From NCBI GenBank assembly GCA_003567475.1, contig PWZL01000058.1, positions 1-64,000 on the forward strand: 64,000 nt of DNA. Reading direction: 5' to 3'. The stretch comes from Gammaproteobacteria bacterium. Its GTDB lineage: Bacteria > Pseudomonadota > Gammaproteobacteria > Steroidobacterales > PWYM01. The translations under genes and the position numbers were made by a program. Below, piece after piece: positions 42,946-51,525 of the stretch. Numbering within the stretch: position 1 is the first letter of the stretch; every line of letters starts with the position of its first letter. Under the pieces are notes generated by a model, which worked only from the letters and a program-made list of their open reading frames with translations, was not told the DNA's origin and made no database searches.

Positions 42946-43614
42946 ATGATTTCCAAGGCCCGCGCCATTGTCATCGGACTGCTCAGCGTGGCTGCGGCAG
43001 CGGGCGCTGACCGCCCGACCGTAAACGACTCGGACGCCTCTCTGGACGTGTCTTGGGTCGAAGGCGAGCTGCAGCTTCTGCTCACCAGCTCGGCGGAAAC
43101 CCTGTTCGCACTCGGTGGGCTACCGGATGACGATGCGCGCCGGCAGGTCCTGGCCAACGGGGCAGCCTTACTCGGCGACGCCAGCAGCTTGTTTCACCTG
43201 CCACCAGCGGCGGCTTGCCGTCTGATCGAGACGGTGGTCGGCGGCCGGGTGCTGGATGAGGCGGGCCTGGCGGTCAGCCATCGGCCAAGCCAACGTCTGC
43301 AGGAATTGCGACAGCGCGATGTGCCGCTGGGAGGACGACCGCCGGCCACGCCTGGGCCTGCAACAGCCTCGCCGGACACCGGTGAGGCGGACGGCCACGT
43401 CGGCCCGCCGGGCTTACCTGCTGCCGAGATCGTGGTCCAGCACCGTTACCAGTGTCAGCGGGCAGATATGCTGACGCAACTCGGGGCACAGATTTTCAGC
43501 GCCTTTCCGGCACTGCAGCGCTTGCAAGCACGCGTGTACCAGGGTCGTGAGCCTACTCATGAGACTCTGCTGCAACCGCAGCAGCCAATACTGCAAGTCC
43601 CCCCGCCGCGCTGA
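42946..43614 (+). CDS. DUF2796 / ZrgA-like exported protein
   Basis: The 222-aa product has a signal peptide (MISKARAIVIGLLSVAAAAG) and then ASLDVSWVEGELQLLLTSSA. The C-terminal part contains EIVVQHRYQCQRADMLTQLG and FSAFPALQRLQARVYQG. These two blocks match DUF2796, the family of the Vibrio zinc-uptake protein ZrgA. The His-rich middle loop usual in that family is missing; instead there is a Gly/Pro-rich linker (RPPATPGPATASPDTGEADG). The ATG abuts the folE stop, so it is translated with a zinc enzyme gene. Zinc binding is therefore suggested by family only. Confidence 0.65.
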   Translation: MISKARAIVIGLLSVAAAAGADRPTVNDSDASLDVSWVEGELQLLLTSSAETLFALGGLPDDDARRQVLANGAALLGDASSLFHLPPAAACRLIETVVGGRVLDEAGLAVSHRPSQRLQELRQRDVPLGGRPPATPGPATASPDTGEADGHVGPPGLPAAEIVVQHRYQCQRADMLTQLGAQIFSAFPALQRLQARVYQGREPTHETLLQPQQPILQVPPPR

Positions 43615-43661
43615 CGGCAACGGCCGGAGTCGGATCAATCGCCGGATCCAGCACCCGCTGA

Positions 43662-43683
43662 ATCCCGCGGTACCCGGCGGGAT
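43662..43683. terminator. Hairpin between convergent ZrgA-like and acyl-CoA dehydrogenase genes
   Basis: ATCCCGC (43662-43668), 8-base loop, GCGGGAT (43677-43683). It is nested inside a wider inverted repeat, CTGACGGCA (43611-43619) and TGCCGTCAG (43683-43691), whose arms contain the two stop codons. No T-run is present. Confidence 0.4.
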
Positions 43684-43687
43684 GCCG

Positions 43688-45469
43688 TCAGAACTGCTCC
43701 TCTGTCAGTGCCATCATGCTCTCGCTGCCTGCCAGAATCGCGTCGCGATAGCCGCCTGCCCGTGGCAGCAGGTGTTGCGAATAAAACTGCGCAGTGACCA
43801 GCTTCGCTTCGAGATATTCCCGGTCGGCATCACCTTCGCTCAAGCGTCGGGATGCGGCCAGCGCGCTGCGCCCCAGCAACCATCCGCCGGCCACGGTACC
43901 GGTCAGCATCAGGAGATTGACGCCGGCTGAACCCATCGCGTTGGGGTCATGCGCCGAGCGCTCCAGCAGCCAGCGCACCGATGCTTCCAGTGCATCGACA
44001 CCCTCAGCCAAGCGCTTTGCGATACCTGCATGGGCATCACCCCGACCGGCGAGTTCTGTCTGGGTCTCACGCATCTCGGCAATCAACGCAGCCATCGCCT
44101 GGCCGCCGTCGCGGATGACTTTTCGCCCAGCGAGATCGTTCGCCTGGATGCCGGTAGTCCCTTCGTAGATGGTGGTAATCCGTGCATCCCGCAGATGCTG
44201 GGCGGCACCGGTCTCCTCAACATACCCCATGCCACCGTGGATCTGCACGCCCAGTGAGGCCATCTCCTGGCCGAGTTCCGTGCACCAGCCTTTGACCACC
44301 GGCGTCAGCAGATCGACACGTGCCTGATGGTGCGCCTTCAGCTCGGGGTCGTCGGCCTGGTGAGAGAAATCCAGCGAAGCCGACGCCACATATGCCAGCG
44401 CACGCATCGCCTCGATGGAAGACTTCATGGTCAACAGCATTCGTCGTACATCCGGATGGCGGATGATCCGCACCCGCTCGGGCTCGCCGGCGACATACCC
44501 CTGCACGCGATCGCGCGCGTAGGCCAGCGCCAACTGGTAGGCACGCTCGGAAATCGACAGGCCCTCGACGCCTACCGCCAGTCGTGCATGGTTCATCATG
44601 GTGAACATGCACGCCAGTCCGTTGTTCTCCTCGCCGACCAGAAAGCCGATCGCACCGCCCTCGTCACCGTAGCTCATGACACAGGTCGGGCTGCCATGAA
44701 TCCCGAGTTTGTGCTCGACGGAGATAGGCTTGACGTCATTTCTTTCCGCCGGGCGGCCGTCGGCATCCAGCAGGAACTTGGGCACCAGGAACAGCGAAAT
44801 ACCCTTCACCCCCTCCGGCGCATCCGGCAGACGAGCGAGCACCAGGTGAATGACGTTATCGGTCAGATCATGGTCGCCCCAGGTGATGTAAATCTTCCGA
44901 CCGGTGATGCGGTAGTGGTCACCCTTCGGAATCGCCCGGGTGGTAATGGCGGCCAGGTCAGAACCCGCCTGGGGTTCGGTGAGGTTCATCGTACCTGTCC
45001 ACTCGCCGGTGATCAGCTTGGCCAGATACGCCTGCTTGAGTGCCTCGCTGCCATGCGCCTCGAGCGCTTCGACGGCGCCATGGGTAAGCATCGGACACAG
45101 GGAAAACGCCAGGTTCGCGCTCTTCCACATTTCCATCGCGGCGGTGGCGACGACGTGAGGCAGGCCCTGACCGTCGTAGTCAGGATTGCAGGGCAGCGCC
45201 GGCCACCCTCCTTCCATGAACTGACGGTAGGCCTCACGGAACACCTCGGGGACCACCACCGCGCCATTCTCGACACGCGTACCAGCCTGATCGCCCGGCC
45301 AATTGGTGGGGGCCAGCACTTCCGCGGCCAGGCGGCCGGCCTCGTCGAGCACGGTATCGACCAGGTCGGCACTGGCCATCTCGAAGGCTGGCAGGGCGTT
45401 AAGCTTGTCCAGGCCGGCGATTTCGTTGATCACGAATCGCATGTCCTTGATCGGCGCGGTATAGCTCAT
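43688..45469 (-). CDS. Acyl-CoA dehydrogenase with C-terminal extension (DmdC-like)
   Basis: The 593-aa flavoprotein starts at ATG 45469 (MSYTAPIKDMRFVINEIAGL), the usual start of this long subfamily. It has an N-terminal extension, the dehydrogenase core (GTMNLTEPQAGSDLAAITTR, GRKIYITWGDHDLTDNVIHL) and the catalytic-region motif ITTIYEGTTGIQANDLAGRK. A helical C-terminal domain follows (about 460-590). Relatives oxidise medium/long-chain acyl-CoAs or 3-methylmercaptopropionyl-CoA; the true substrate cannot be chosen here. No other beta-oxidation gene is adjacent. Confidence 0.92.
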   Translation of the reverse strand: MSYTAPIKDMRFVINEIAGLDKLNALPAFEMASADLVDTVLDEAGRLAAEVLAPTNWPGDQAGTRVENGAVVVPEVFREAYRQFMEGGWPALPCNPDYDGQGLPHVVATAAMEMWKSANLAFSLCPMLTHGAVEALEAHGSEALKQAYLAKLITGEWTGTMNLTEPQAGSDLAAITTRAIPKGDHYRITGRKIYITWGDHDLTDNVIHLVLARLPDAPEGVKGISLFLVPKFLLDADGRPAERNDVKPISVEHKLGIHGSPTCVMSYGDEGGAIGFLVGEENNGLACMFTMMNHARLAVGVEGLSISERAYQLALAYARDRVQGYVAGEPERVRIIRHPDVRRMLLTMKSSIEAMRALAYVASASLDFSHQADDPELKAHHQARVDLLTPVVKGWCTELGQEMASLGVQIHGGMGYVEETGAAQHLRDARITTIYEGTTGIQANDLAGRKVIRDGGQAMAALIAEMRETQTELAGRGDAHAGIAKRLAEGVDALEASVRWLLERSAHDPNAMGSAGVNLLMLTGTVAGGWLLGRSALAASRRLSEGDADREYLEAKLVTAQFYSQHLLPRAGGYRDAILAGSESMMALTEEQF

Positions 45470-45629
45470 GATGTCTGCGTCCTCAGTCCTGATGCGTGGC
45501 TTCCAAGCCTGCGTGGCTTCCCTGCACGGCCCTGGCCGGGAGCACAAGCCCCCGCGGGCAGCTCACGAATAATACCGCATCGGCCGGACATCACAGCGCC
45601 ACCGCCATGGCACCGGCCTCCGGGAACAG

Positions 45630-45657
45630 GACGACGGGGCCGACCGGCCCCGTCGTC
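45630..45657 (-). terminator. Perfect 13-bp hairpin downstream of hsp20
   Basis: GACGACGGGGCCG (45630-45642) and CGGCCCCGTCGTC (45645-45657) form a perfect stem around a 2-base gap. It begins 27 bases after the hsp20 stop on the minus strand and has no T-run. It is a likely terminator for hsp20, isolating it from the acyl-CoA dehydrogenase gene. Confidence 0.55.
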
Positions 45658-45684
45658 AGCTCCACCTCAGGGTCTGCCTCGGGC

Positions 45685-46128
45685 TCAAGCCGCGACCTGA
45701 ATCCGGCGCGGCTGCGCCCTGGCCTGCTTGGGAATCTCGATCTCGAGCACGCCCAACCGGCCGCTGGCCCGCACGCCCTCGGCATCGACCGTTTCGGGCA
45801 GAATGAAACGACGGTGGAACCGCCCCAGGCCGCGCTCGCGGCGCTCGCGCGCCGGCTGTTGTTCGCGCGTCTGTTTCTCCCGCTGGCCGCTCAGGGTCAA
45901 CACGCCGCGATCGAGCGTCAGCTCGACCGACTCCGGGTCCACCCCGGGCAAGTCCACCTGCAACACAAACCGGTCCGTAAACTCCTCGATATCGACCGCG
46001 GGGACCCAGTCGGCAGTCGCCGCACTGCTGTCATCGTGTTCCTGGCGGAGCTGGCCCTCGAACAGCCGGTGCAGCCGCCCTTGCAGATCATTCATCAGTT
46101 CGAAAGGTTCATAGCGCACACTGCTCAT
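45685..46128 (-). CDS. Small heat-shock protein, Hsp20/alpha-crystallin family
   Basis: The 147-aa chaperone has the alpha-crystallin domain (about 45-135): VPAVDIEEFTDRFVLQVDLP, GVDPESVELTLDRGVLTLSG, RRFILPETVDAEGVRASGRL, and the conserved GVLEIEIPK near the end. These proteins bind unfolding proteins without ATP. A near-perfect sigma-32 promoter lies 66 bases upstream on the same strand, directly supporting heat-shock control. The gene is flanked downstream by a perfect hairpin and is probably monocistronic. Confidence 0.95.
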   Translation of the reverse strand: MSSVRYEPFELMNDLQGRLHRLFEGQLRQEHDDSSAATADWVPAVDIEEFTDRFVLQVDLPGVDPESVELTLDRGVLTLSGQREKQTREQQPARERRERGLGRFHRRFILPETVDAEGVRASGRLGVLEIEIPKQARAQPRRIQVAA

Positions 46129-46193
46129 GACCGCTTACCTCCGTTGTCCTGGTCTTTGGTCCATCGGGCGGAACTGCTCCGCCGATGACTCTG

Positions 46194-46221
46194 AAATGGG
46201 GGAGACTGCGCGAATTTCAAG
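46194..46221 (-). promoter_or_regulatory. Sigma-32 heat-shock promoter of hsp20
   Basis: On the minus strand, CTTGAAA (46221-46215), 13-base spacer, CCCCATTT (46201-46194). Both boxes match the RpoH consensus (CTTGAAA-N11-16-CCCCATNT) fully. The predicted leader before the hsp20 ATG at 46128 is about 60 bases. Confidence 0.88.
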
Positions 46222-46386
46222 CCAGTCGCGCAGGGGCTGGGCGCCAGGAGCGGAGCTGGCGGGCACGCCGGCCCCCGGCTTACGGAGATTTGCAATTATC
46301 CACGAGCGTGATTATGTTGAGGCTCACGGGAGTGCATGCTCCGGCAGGCGAGCTGCCGGCCCGCAGATGCCAATCCTGGAGGTGTC

Positions 46387-47070
46387 GTGACACCGTCGTC
46401 GCACCCTGAAGTTGCCAACACCCCCGCACCCGGCAGTCTGCCGTGGAGCGCCGTGGCCATTGCCCTGCTGCTCACGGTGCTCGCGGGGTGCGCGTCGCCG
46501 GCCAGGGTGGCTGTGGAGACCCAGTTCCCGACCCCTCTGGTGGAACCCCTGCCGCTGCGGGCGGCGGTGTATTACGAAGCTGCGCTGCGTGACTTTGCCC
46601 ACAGCGAGACGATTCCACAGCATTCCCAATGGGAGTTCGAGCTGGGTCAGGCCAGCGTCGGCCTGTTTCAACCCCTGTTCGGCGCCCTGTTCCAGCACGT
46701 TCAGACGCTGGACACACTGCCCGAGCCAGGCGAACTCGGCGCGTTCGATCTGATCGTCGCCCCGCGGCTCGAGCGCTTCGAATTCGATATCCCGCGGCAT
46801 CGCGACAGCCGGTTCGCGGAGGTGTGGATGCAGTATCGGCTGTACATCTACGCCCCGGACGGCACCGCCATCGCCGAATGGCCGGTGACCGGCTATGGCA
46901 AGAGCGCCGCCTCGGGAACGCTTCCCAGAGCGGCCCTCCATGACGCCGCCGTGCGCGCCATGCGCGAGGCCGGTGCCACGATTTCGGTCAGATTCGCGTC
47001 ACAACCCGACGTCCGCAGCTGGCTCCAGGAGAACAGCCATGTCCACTCCGTGCAAAACGGCGATGGCTAG
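46387..47070 (+). CDS. Hypothetical lipoprotein
   Basis: The 227-aa product starts at GTG 46387 (VTPSSHPEVANTPAP), with GGAGG just upstream; a start further upstream at 46336 has no SD. After a hydrophobic stretch (IALLLTVLAGC) the lipobox cysteine begins a mature domain with PLRAAVYYEAALRDFAHSET, GAFDLIVAPRLERFEFDIPR and WMQYRLYIYAPDGTAIAEWP. It looks like small outer-membrane-associated lipoproteins of unknown function. Its 3' end overlaps the next lipoprotein gene by 32 bases, so the two are probably made together. Confidence 0.75.
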   Translation: MTPSSHPEVANTPAPGSLPWSAVAIALLLTVLAGCASPARVAVETQFPTPLVEPLPLRAAVYYEAALRDFAHSETIPQHSQWEFELGQASVGLFQPLFGALFQHVQTLDTLPEPGELGAFDLIVAPRLERFEFDIPRHRDSRFAEVWMQYRLYIYAPDGTAIAEWPVTGYGKSAASGTLPRAALHDAAVRAMREAGATISVRFASQPDVRSWLQENSHVHSVQNGDG

Positions 47071-47821
47071 GCGCCGTCCCCATCGCCTTCGCCCCCCGGC
47101 TGCTGCGCTGCCCGGCGCGGCGTCGGCCCAGCTGGCGACCGGCAGCGCCATCCGGGTGATCGGGCTGCTTGCGCTGCTCGCCGCCGCGATGGTGGCCGCC
47201 GGCTGCTCCACGGCACAGATCGAGCAGCTCAAGCACTCGCGAACCGGCATCGCCAGCGGGGAGCGGGTGGTGATCCTCGCGCGGCAGCACCACAACACCC
47301 ACGAAACGGAACTCGACTTCGTCGACTGCGTCGGCAATTCCCTCGGGCGGGGCGCCAACGGGCTTGAAATCGCCTCGCACACCGACTTCGTCAATGGCCT
47401 GTATCCGTGGTTCGAACCTGCCACCGCACCGCTGACGGCGAACGAGCTGCCCTCACTGCTCGCGCGCCCCGGCGTGGCCGAGCGGCTCGCCGAAACCGGG
47501 GTGCGCTACGTGGTATGGGTCGATGGCATGACCGAGCGGGTCGACGGTGGCGGCAGTCTGTCCTGCGCAGTCGGCCCGGGCGGCGGCGGCTGTTTCGGGC
47601 TTGCCTGGTGGGAGACGGACTCACGCTATGAGGCGGCGATCTGGGATCTCAAGCAAGTCGGCCAGGCTGGCATGATCAGCGCCGACGTGACCGGCCGCTC
47701 GGTCATCCCCGCGATCATCGTCCCGCTGCCGTTCATCGCGCGGCCGCAGGCCAACGCCTGTCGGGGTCTGGCTCAGCAGCTTCAGGAGTTCCTGGTCGTC
47801 GAGGACCAGCTCAGTCGCTGA
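47039..47821 (+). CDS. Hypothetical lipoprotein, second of a coupled pair
   Basis: The 260-aa product starts at ATG 47039 with AGGAG at SD distance; ATG 47063 is a weaker choice. A long basic N-region precedes the hydrophobic segment and lipobox VAAGC. The mature part has VVILARQHHNTHETELDFVD, VRYVVWVDGMTERVDGGGSL and GGGGCFGLAWWETDSRYEAA, followed by IWDLKQVGQAGMISADVTGR. The latter pattern (a stress-induced lipoprotein tail seen in many proteobacteria) is not tied to a function. It overlaps the upstream lipoprotein gene and, at its 3' end, the thioesterase gene by 11 bases. Confidence 0.75.
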   Translation: MSTPCKTAMARRRPHRLRPPAAALPGAASAQLATGSAIRVIGLLALLAAAMVAAGCSTAQIEQLKHSRTGIASGERVVILARQHHNTHETELDFVDCVGNSLGRGANGLEIASHTDFVNGLYPWFEPATAPLTANELPSLLARPGVAERLAETGVRYVVWVDGMTERVDGGGSLSCAVGPGGGGCFGLAWWETDSRYEAAIWDLKQVGQAGMISADVTGRSVIPAIIVPLPFIARPQANACRGLAQQLQEFLVVEDQLSR

Positions 47822-48653
47822 TCGTTGTTTTCGGGGCGGCCTGGCCCAAGGGGGCCCGTGAGGGCTCGGCGAACCTCGCGAGCTGGCGCGCCAGCGCCAC
47901 GAGCTCACCCTGCTCGTCCCAGAATTCGCCGTCGTTTTCCAGCAGTCCACGCGTGAGATAGCGCGTGCGCGTGCGGCACAGCAGCCAGCCAGTCGCGGGC
48001 CGGGCTCTGATCTGCACCGTGAGCTCCATGGTCGGAATCCAGCCGCGGGCACCGTACACGGCCAGCAGCGGCGGGGGCAGCGCGTCGGCGGTGAGCGCCA
48101 ATGAGTGCACATCCTGGTCGCGCCCGTCCGCAAACCGCACCCATGCGCAGAGCTCCGCGCGGGCACCCGCGCCCTGCCCCAGCCAGCCGGCTGACCCTGG
48201 TGCGATGCGCCGCTCGAATCGTCTGGCCACCTCAATGACCACCGGCTCGATCGGCTCACAGGCAGCCGGCGGCGGGAGCCGAGGGGCGACACCCTCGATC
48301 CGCGTCTCACCGGCCTGTTCGGAAAGGTCGCCAAATACGCCGGTAAAGCGGGCGATCGCGCCGCGCCCTGCCTGACTGAGTGTTACCGCCGCGAAACTCA
48401 TCCGCCGGCCGCGCCGCAGCAGCTCGACCTGTCCGGTCACCTTGCCAGGCTGGGCCGGCTGGAGGTAGTGGCCAGTCAGCGACAGTGGATCAGGACACGC
48501 CAGACTGGCACACAGCATGCGCCCCGCAACGGCCATGAGATAGCCCCCATTGGGCACCGTACCGGCATTCCAGCGGCTGCTGAGCTCGCCCGCCCACACG
48601 CCGTTGGCCAGCCGCCGGACAGCGCTGTCGCGGTCGAAAACAAATGCCTCCAT
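47811..48653 (-). CDS. TesB-like acyl-CoA thioesterase
   Basis: The 280-aa product starts at ATG 48653 with SD GGAGGAG. It has two tandem hotdog-fold halves. The first contains WNAGTVPNGGYLMAVAGRML and LTGHYLQPAQPGKVTGQVEL. The second contains PTMELTVQIRARPATGWLLC and ENDGEFWDEQGELVALARQL. This is the layout of thioesterase-superfamily proteins related to TesB that cleave acyl-CoA. The frame is open 24 codons upstream but lacks an SD there. It is convergent with the lipoprotein pair (11-base overlap). Confidence 0.85.
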   Translation of the reverse strand: MEAFVFDRDSAVRRLANGVWAGELSSRWNAGTVPNGGYLMAVAGRMLCASLACPDPLSLTGHYLQPAQPGKVTGQVELLRRGRRMSFAAVTLSQAGRGAIARFTGVFGDLSEQAGETRIEGVAPRLPPPAACEPIEPVVIEVARRFERRIAPGSAGWLGQGAGARAELCAWVRFADGRDQDVHSLALTADALPPPLLAVYGARGWIPTMELTVQIRARPATGWLLCRTRTRYLTRGLLENDGEFWDEQGELVALARQLARFAEPSRAPLGQAAPKTTISD

Positions 48654-48797
48654 GCGCCTCCTCCGGGCTGAGCCAGCCAACCGTTGCCAGCTGTCGGCGC
48701 GAGCCCGCTCGATGAACACCAGCAAACCGAGAGTTGTGACACGGCGGCACTTTGCGGCCGTCCCCTAGCATAGCGGAGCCTGTGCTGGAGATGGACC

Positions 48798-50288
48798 ATG
48801 CCCGACCGCAGTGATCTCGAACTGGTACTTACCGGAGGCACGCCAGTGGTCATTGTCGAGACCTGGGACGAACCGGGGTTTCTCGACATGCTGGTACAGA
48901 TCGCGACCCAAGCCCGCCGCGACAGTTATCGACCGCTGTTTCGCTGGGCTGTGACCGATGGACTTCAGCGCCTGGACCTGGCTCTGGAGCCTCAGCCAAC
49001 GACCGCCGACCCGCGCGATGCGCTCCGCCACATTCGCGCCGTCGACAAACCGGGCATCTACGCCCTGCTCGACTTCCACCCATATCTGGGCGATCCGGTC
49101 CATGTACGCCTGTTGAAAGACATTGCCCTGGCGGCTCGCCGCCGCCGCCAGACCGTGCTGCTGGTGAGTCATCAGCTGAAGCTGCCCCCGGAACTGGAGC
49201 GGCTGGCTGCGCGCTTCGAGATGAGTCTGCCCGGCGAGCAGGAGCGTACCCGAATCATCCAGCGAATCGCCGAGGAGTGGGCCGAAGAGTCAGGCCGGCC
49301 GGTCGACATCGATCCGCACGCACTCACCCTCCTCGTGCGCAACCTCGCGGGGCTCAGCACAGCAGATACCGAGCGGCTGGCGCGAAATGCCATCGTGCTC
49401 GATGGCGCCATCACCGCTTCCGACCTCCCGGGGGTGATGCAGGCGAAATACCAGCTGCTGAATCGCGACGGGGTCCTGAGTTACGAGTACGACACCGCCC
49501 GGTTCGCTGATCTTGGCGGGCTGTCGCGATTCAAGACCTGGCTGGGCCAGCGACGCGCCGCGTTTCTCGGGGAGGGCCCGGAGAATACGCTTGAACCACC
49601 CAAGGGCGTCCTGCTGGTCGGTGTCCAGGGCTGCGGCAAGAGCCTTGCAGCCAAAGCCACCGCCGGGGTCTATGGCGTCCCCCTGCTCGCGCTCGATTTC
49701 GGTGCGGTCTATGACCGCTACCACGGCGAATCCGAGCGCAGGCTCAGGGAATCACTGCGCATGGCCGAACTCATGGCACCTTGCGTGCTGTGGATCGATG
49801 AAATCGAGAAGGGCTTGGCCAGCAGCAGCAGCGATTCCAGCGGCACGTCGCAACGGGTACTTGGGACCTTCCTGACCTGGATGGCCGAGCGTCGCACCCC
49901 GGTCATGGTCGTCGCCACCGCCAACGAGATCTCCGCCCTGCCCCCGGAGCTGGTGCGCAAGGGCCGCTTTGATGAGCTGTTCTTCGTCGATCTGCCGCGG
50001 CGTGAGGTCAGGCAGGACATCCTCGACATCCATCTCGCGCGCCGCGGACTCCCCCCGGAACGGTTCGATACCGCCAGGCTCGCGCTGGCCAGCGAAGGGT
50101 TCTCGGGTGCGGAGCTCGAGCAGGCTGTGGTGTCGGCGCTGTATGCCGCGAATGCGCTGGAACAACCCCCTGGACCGGGTCACGTACTCGCCGAACTCCG
50201 GCGCACGCGGCCGCTGTCGGTAGTGATGCGCGAGCGCGTGGAGGCTCTGCGGGCCTGGGCCAAGGACCGTACCGTCCCCGCGGACTGA
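48798..50288 (+). CDS. Ycf46-like AAA+ ATPase
   Basis: The 496-aa protein has an N-terminal domain of its own (TGGTPVVIVETWDEPGFLDM, KPGIYALLDFHPYLGDPVHV) and a C-terminal AAA+ module. Walker A is GVQGCGKS (275-282), Walker B is LWIDEIE with D334 and E335, and sensor/arginine regions include TANEISALPPELVRKGRFDE. This is the arrangement of the Ycf46 family of cyanobacteria, plastids and some proteobacteria. The N-terminal part resembles a degenerate second ATPase. Function is unknown for the family outside a suggested role in photosynthetic carbon regulation. The FHA-domain gene follows after 79 bases. Confidence 0.85.
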   Translation: MPDRSDLELVLTGGTPVVIVETWDEPGFLDMLVQIATQARRDSYRPLFRWAVTDGLQRLDLALEPQPTTADPRDALRHIRAVDKPGIYALLDFHPYLGDPVHVRLLKDIALAARRRRQTVLLVSHQLKLPPELERLAARFEMSLPGEQERTRIIQRIAEEWAEESGRPVDIDPHALTLLVRNLAGLSTADTERLARNAIVLDGAITASDLPGVMQAKYQLLNRDGVLSYEYDTARFADLGGLSRFKTWLGQRRAAFLGEGPENTLEPPKGVLLVGVQGCGKSLAAKATAGVYGVPLLALDFGAVYDRYHGESERRLRESLRMAELMAPCVLWIDEIEKGLASSSSDSSGTSQRVLGTFLTWMAERRTPVMVVATANEISALPPELVRKGRFDELFFVDLPRREVRQDILDIHLARRGLPPERFDTARLALASEGFSGAELEQAVVSALYAANALEQPPGPGHVLAELRRTRPLSVVMRERVEALRAWAKDRTVPAD

Positions 50289-50367
50289 CCGACCGTGACA
50301 CAGTCGCTGCACGCCCGACCAGCAGCGCTTATCATATGATCTTTGCTCCAGCGGAGCCCGTGCAGCG

Positions 50368-51525
50368 ATGTCATCCCCCAGCCGCCCCGCAAACCGCAGT
50401 CACGACGAGGATACCGATCAGCTGCCGATACTTTCGAAGTCGGCCCTGGCGGATCAGGACCTCGACAACACCGGCACGCACATCTTCCGACCGCAGACAC
50501 ACGTCGGAACGGAGACGACGGCACCCGACCCCCTCGAACAGACCACGGTCTTCCATCCCGAGCAGCTGGCGGAACTCAGGGGCGAGGCGACCGAGAGTCA
50601 GCGTCTGCAGAAGGCCTTGACCGAGACCCGCCAGGCTTTGGAGGAGGCCCTGGAGAAGCTGGCCGACCGTGAAATGGCAGCTGCGCGACTCGAAGTGGAA
50701 CTGCGCGATGCGCGCCGGGCCACGACAACCGTTCAGACCACACTGGCGTCGCTGGACACTGAATTGAGCGAAGCACGGTCGGCCAGGCAGCAGGCGGAAA
50801 GCCAGCTGGCAGCACAGGAGGCGCGGCTGGCCGAGCAGGTGACCCGGATCGATGAACTCCGCGCCGCGCGGCAGGGGCTCCAGGATCGCCTGACCGCCCT
50901 CGAGGCACGGGCACATGACCTGCCTGAAACGACTGCAACACCGCCTGATCTCGCGGAAACCGTGCAGGATCTCAGAGCCTACGTCGACCGCCGGCGCGAC
51001 GCCTGGACGGCATTGAACCTCGAGCTGGCCGCGCGGCAGGAAAAGCTCGCCGAACTCGAGGCGGAACTGGCGCAACGCCAACGCCGCCAGATCGACGACA
51101 GGCGGCGCCTCAAGCGCGCCGAGCAGGCACTGGCCGCGCTGCGCACCCCGGGTGCGACGCCACCCGGGGCCGCACCCGGGGCCGCCGTGGAGACGCCGTC
51201 AACCCAGCATGCCCTGGTGGCAGTCCTGCCGGACAGCCGCCTGCGCTACGCACTCCCCGCGGTAGGTGAAATCACCATCGGCAGGAGCTCGGCTAACGAT
51301 ATCCAGTTACGCACCCAGTTCGTCAGCCGGCAACACGCCAGGCTGCGCACCGACCACCAGGGCTGCACACTCGAAGACCTCGGCAGCCGCAATGGGGTGC
51401 TGGTCAACGGTCAACTGGTGCGCAGCCGTCAGCTCCACGATGGTGATGAGCTGGTGTTTGGTGAAAGTCGTTTCCGCTATGAAGCGCGGGACGACGACGA
51501 GCGGTTCGGTAGAACCCTCGGCTGA
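50368..51525 (+). CDS. FHA-domain coiled-coil protein
   Basis: The 385-aa protein has an acidic N-terminal segment with Thr-rich tracts (NTGTHIFRPQTHVGTETTAP). A long coiled coil follows (about 65-270, QRLQKALTETRQALEEALEK and similar), then a short Pro/Gly linker. The C-terminal FHA domain (about 285-375) has key residues G305-R306-S307, SRQH and GSRNGVLVNG. FHA domains bind phosphothreonine, and the N-terminal Thr-Thr motifs could be an intramolecular or partner ligand, as in GarA-type regulators; this is inference. No Ser/Thr kinase is in the window. It is downstream of the AAA+ gene and overlaps the nitrilase-like gene by 49 bases at the 3' end. Confidence 0.88.
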   Translation: MSSPSRPANRSHDEDTDQLPILSKSALADQDLDNTGTHIFRPQTHVGTETTAPDPLEQTTVFHPEQLAELRGEATESQRLQKALTETRQALEEALEKLADREMAAARLEVELRDARRATTTVQTTLASLDTELSEARSARQQAESQLAAQEARLAEQVTRIDELRAARQGLQDRLTALEARAHDLPETTATPPDLAETVQDLRAYVDRRRDAWTALNLELAARQEKLAELEAELAQRQRRQIDDRRRLKRAEQALAALRTPGATPPGAAPGAAVETPSTQHALVAVLPDSRLRYALPAVGEITIGRSSANDIQLRTQFVSRQHARLRTDHQGCTLEDLGSRNGVLVNGQLVRSRQLHDGDELVFGESRFRYEARDDDERFGRTLG

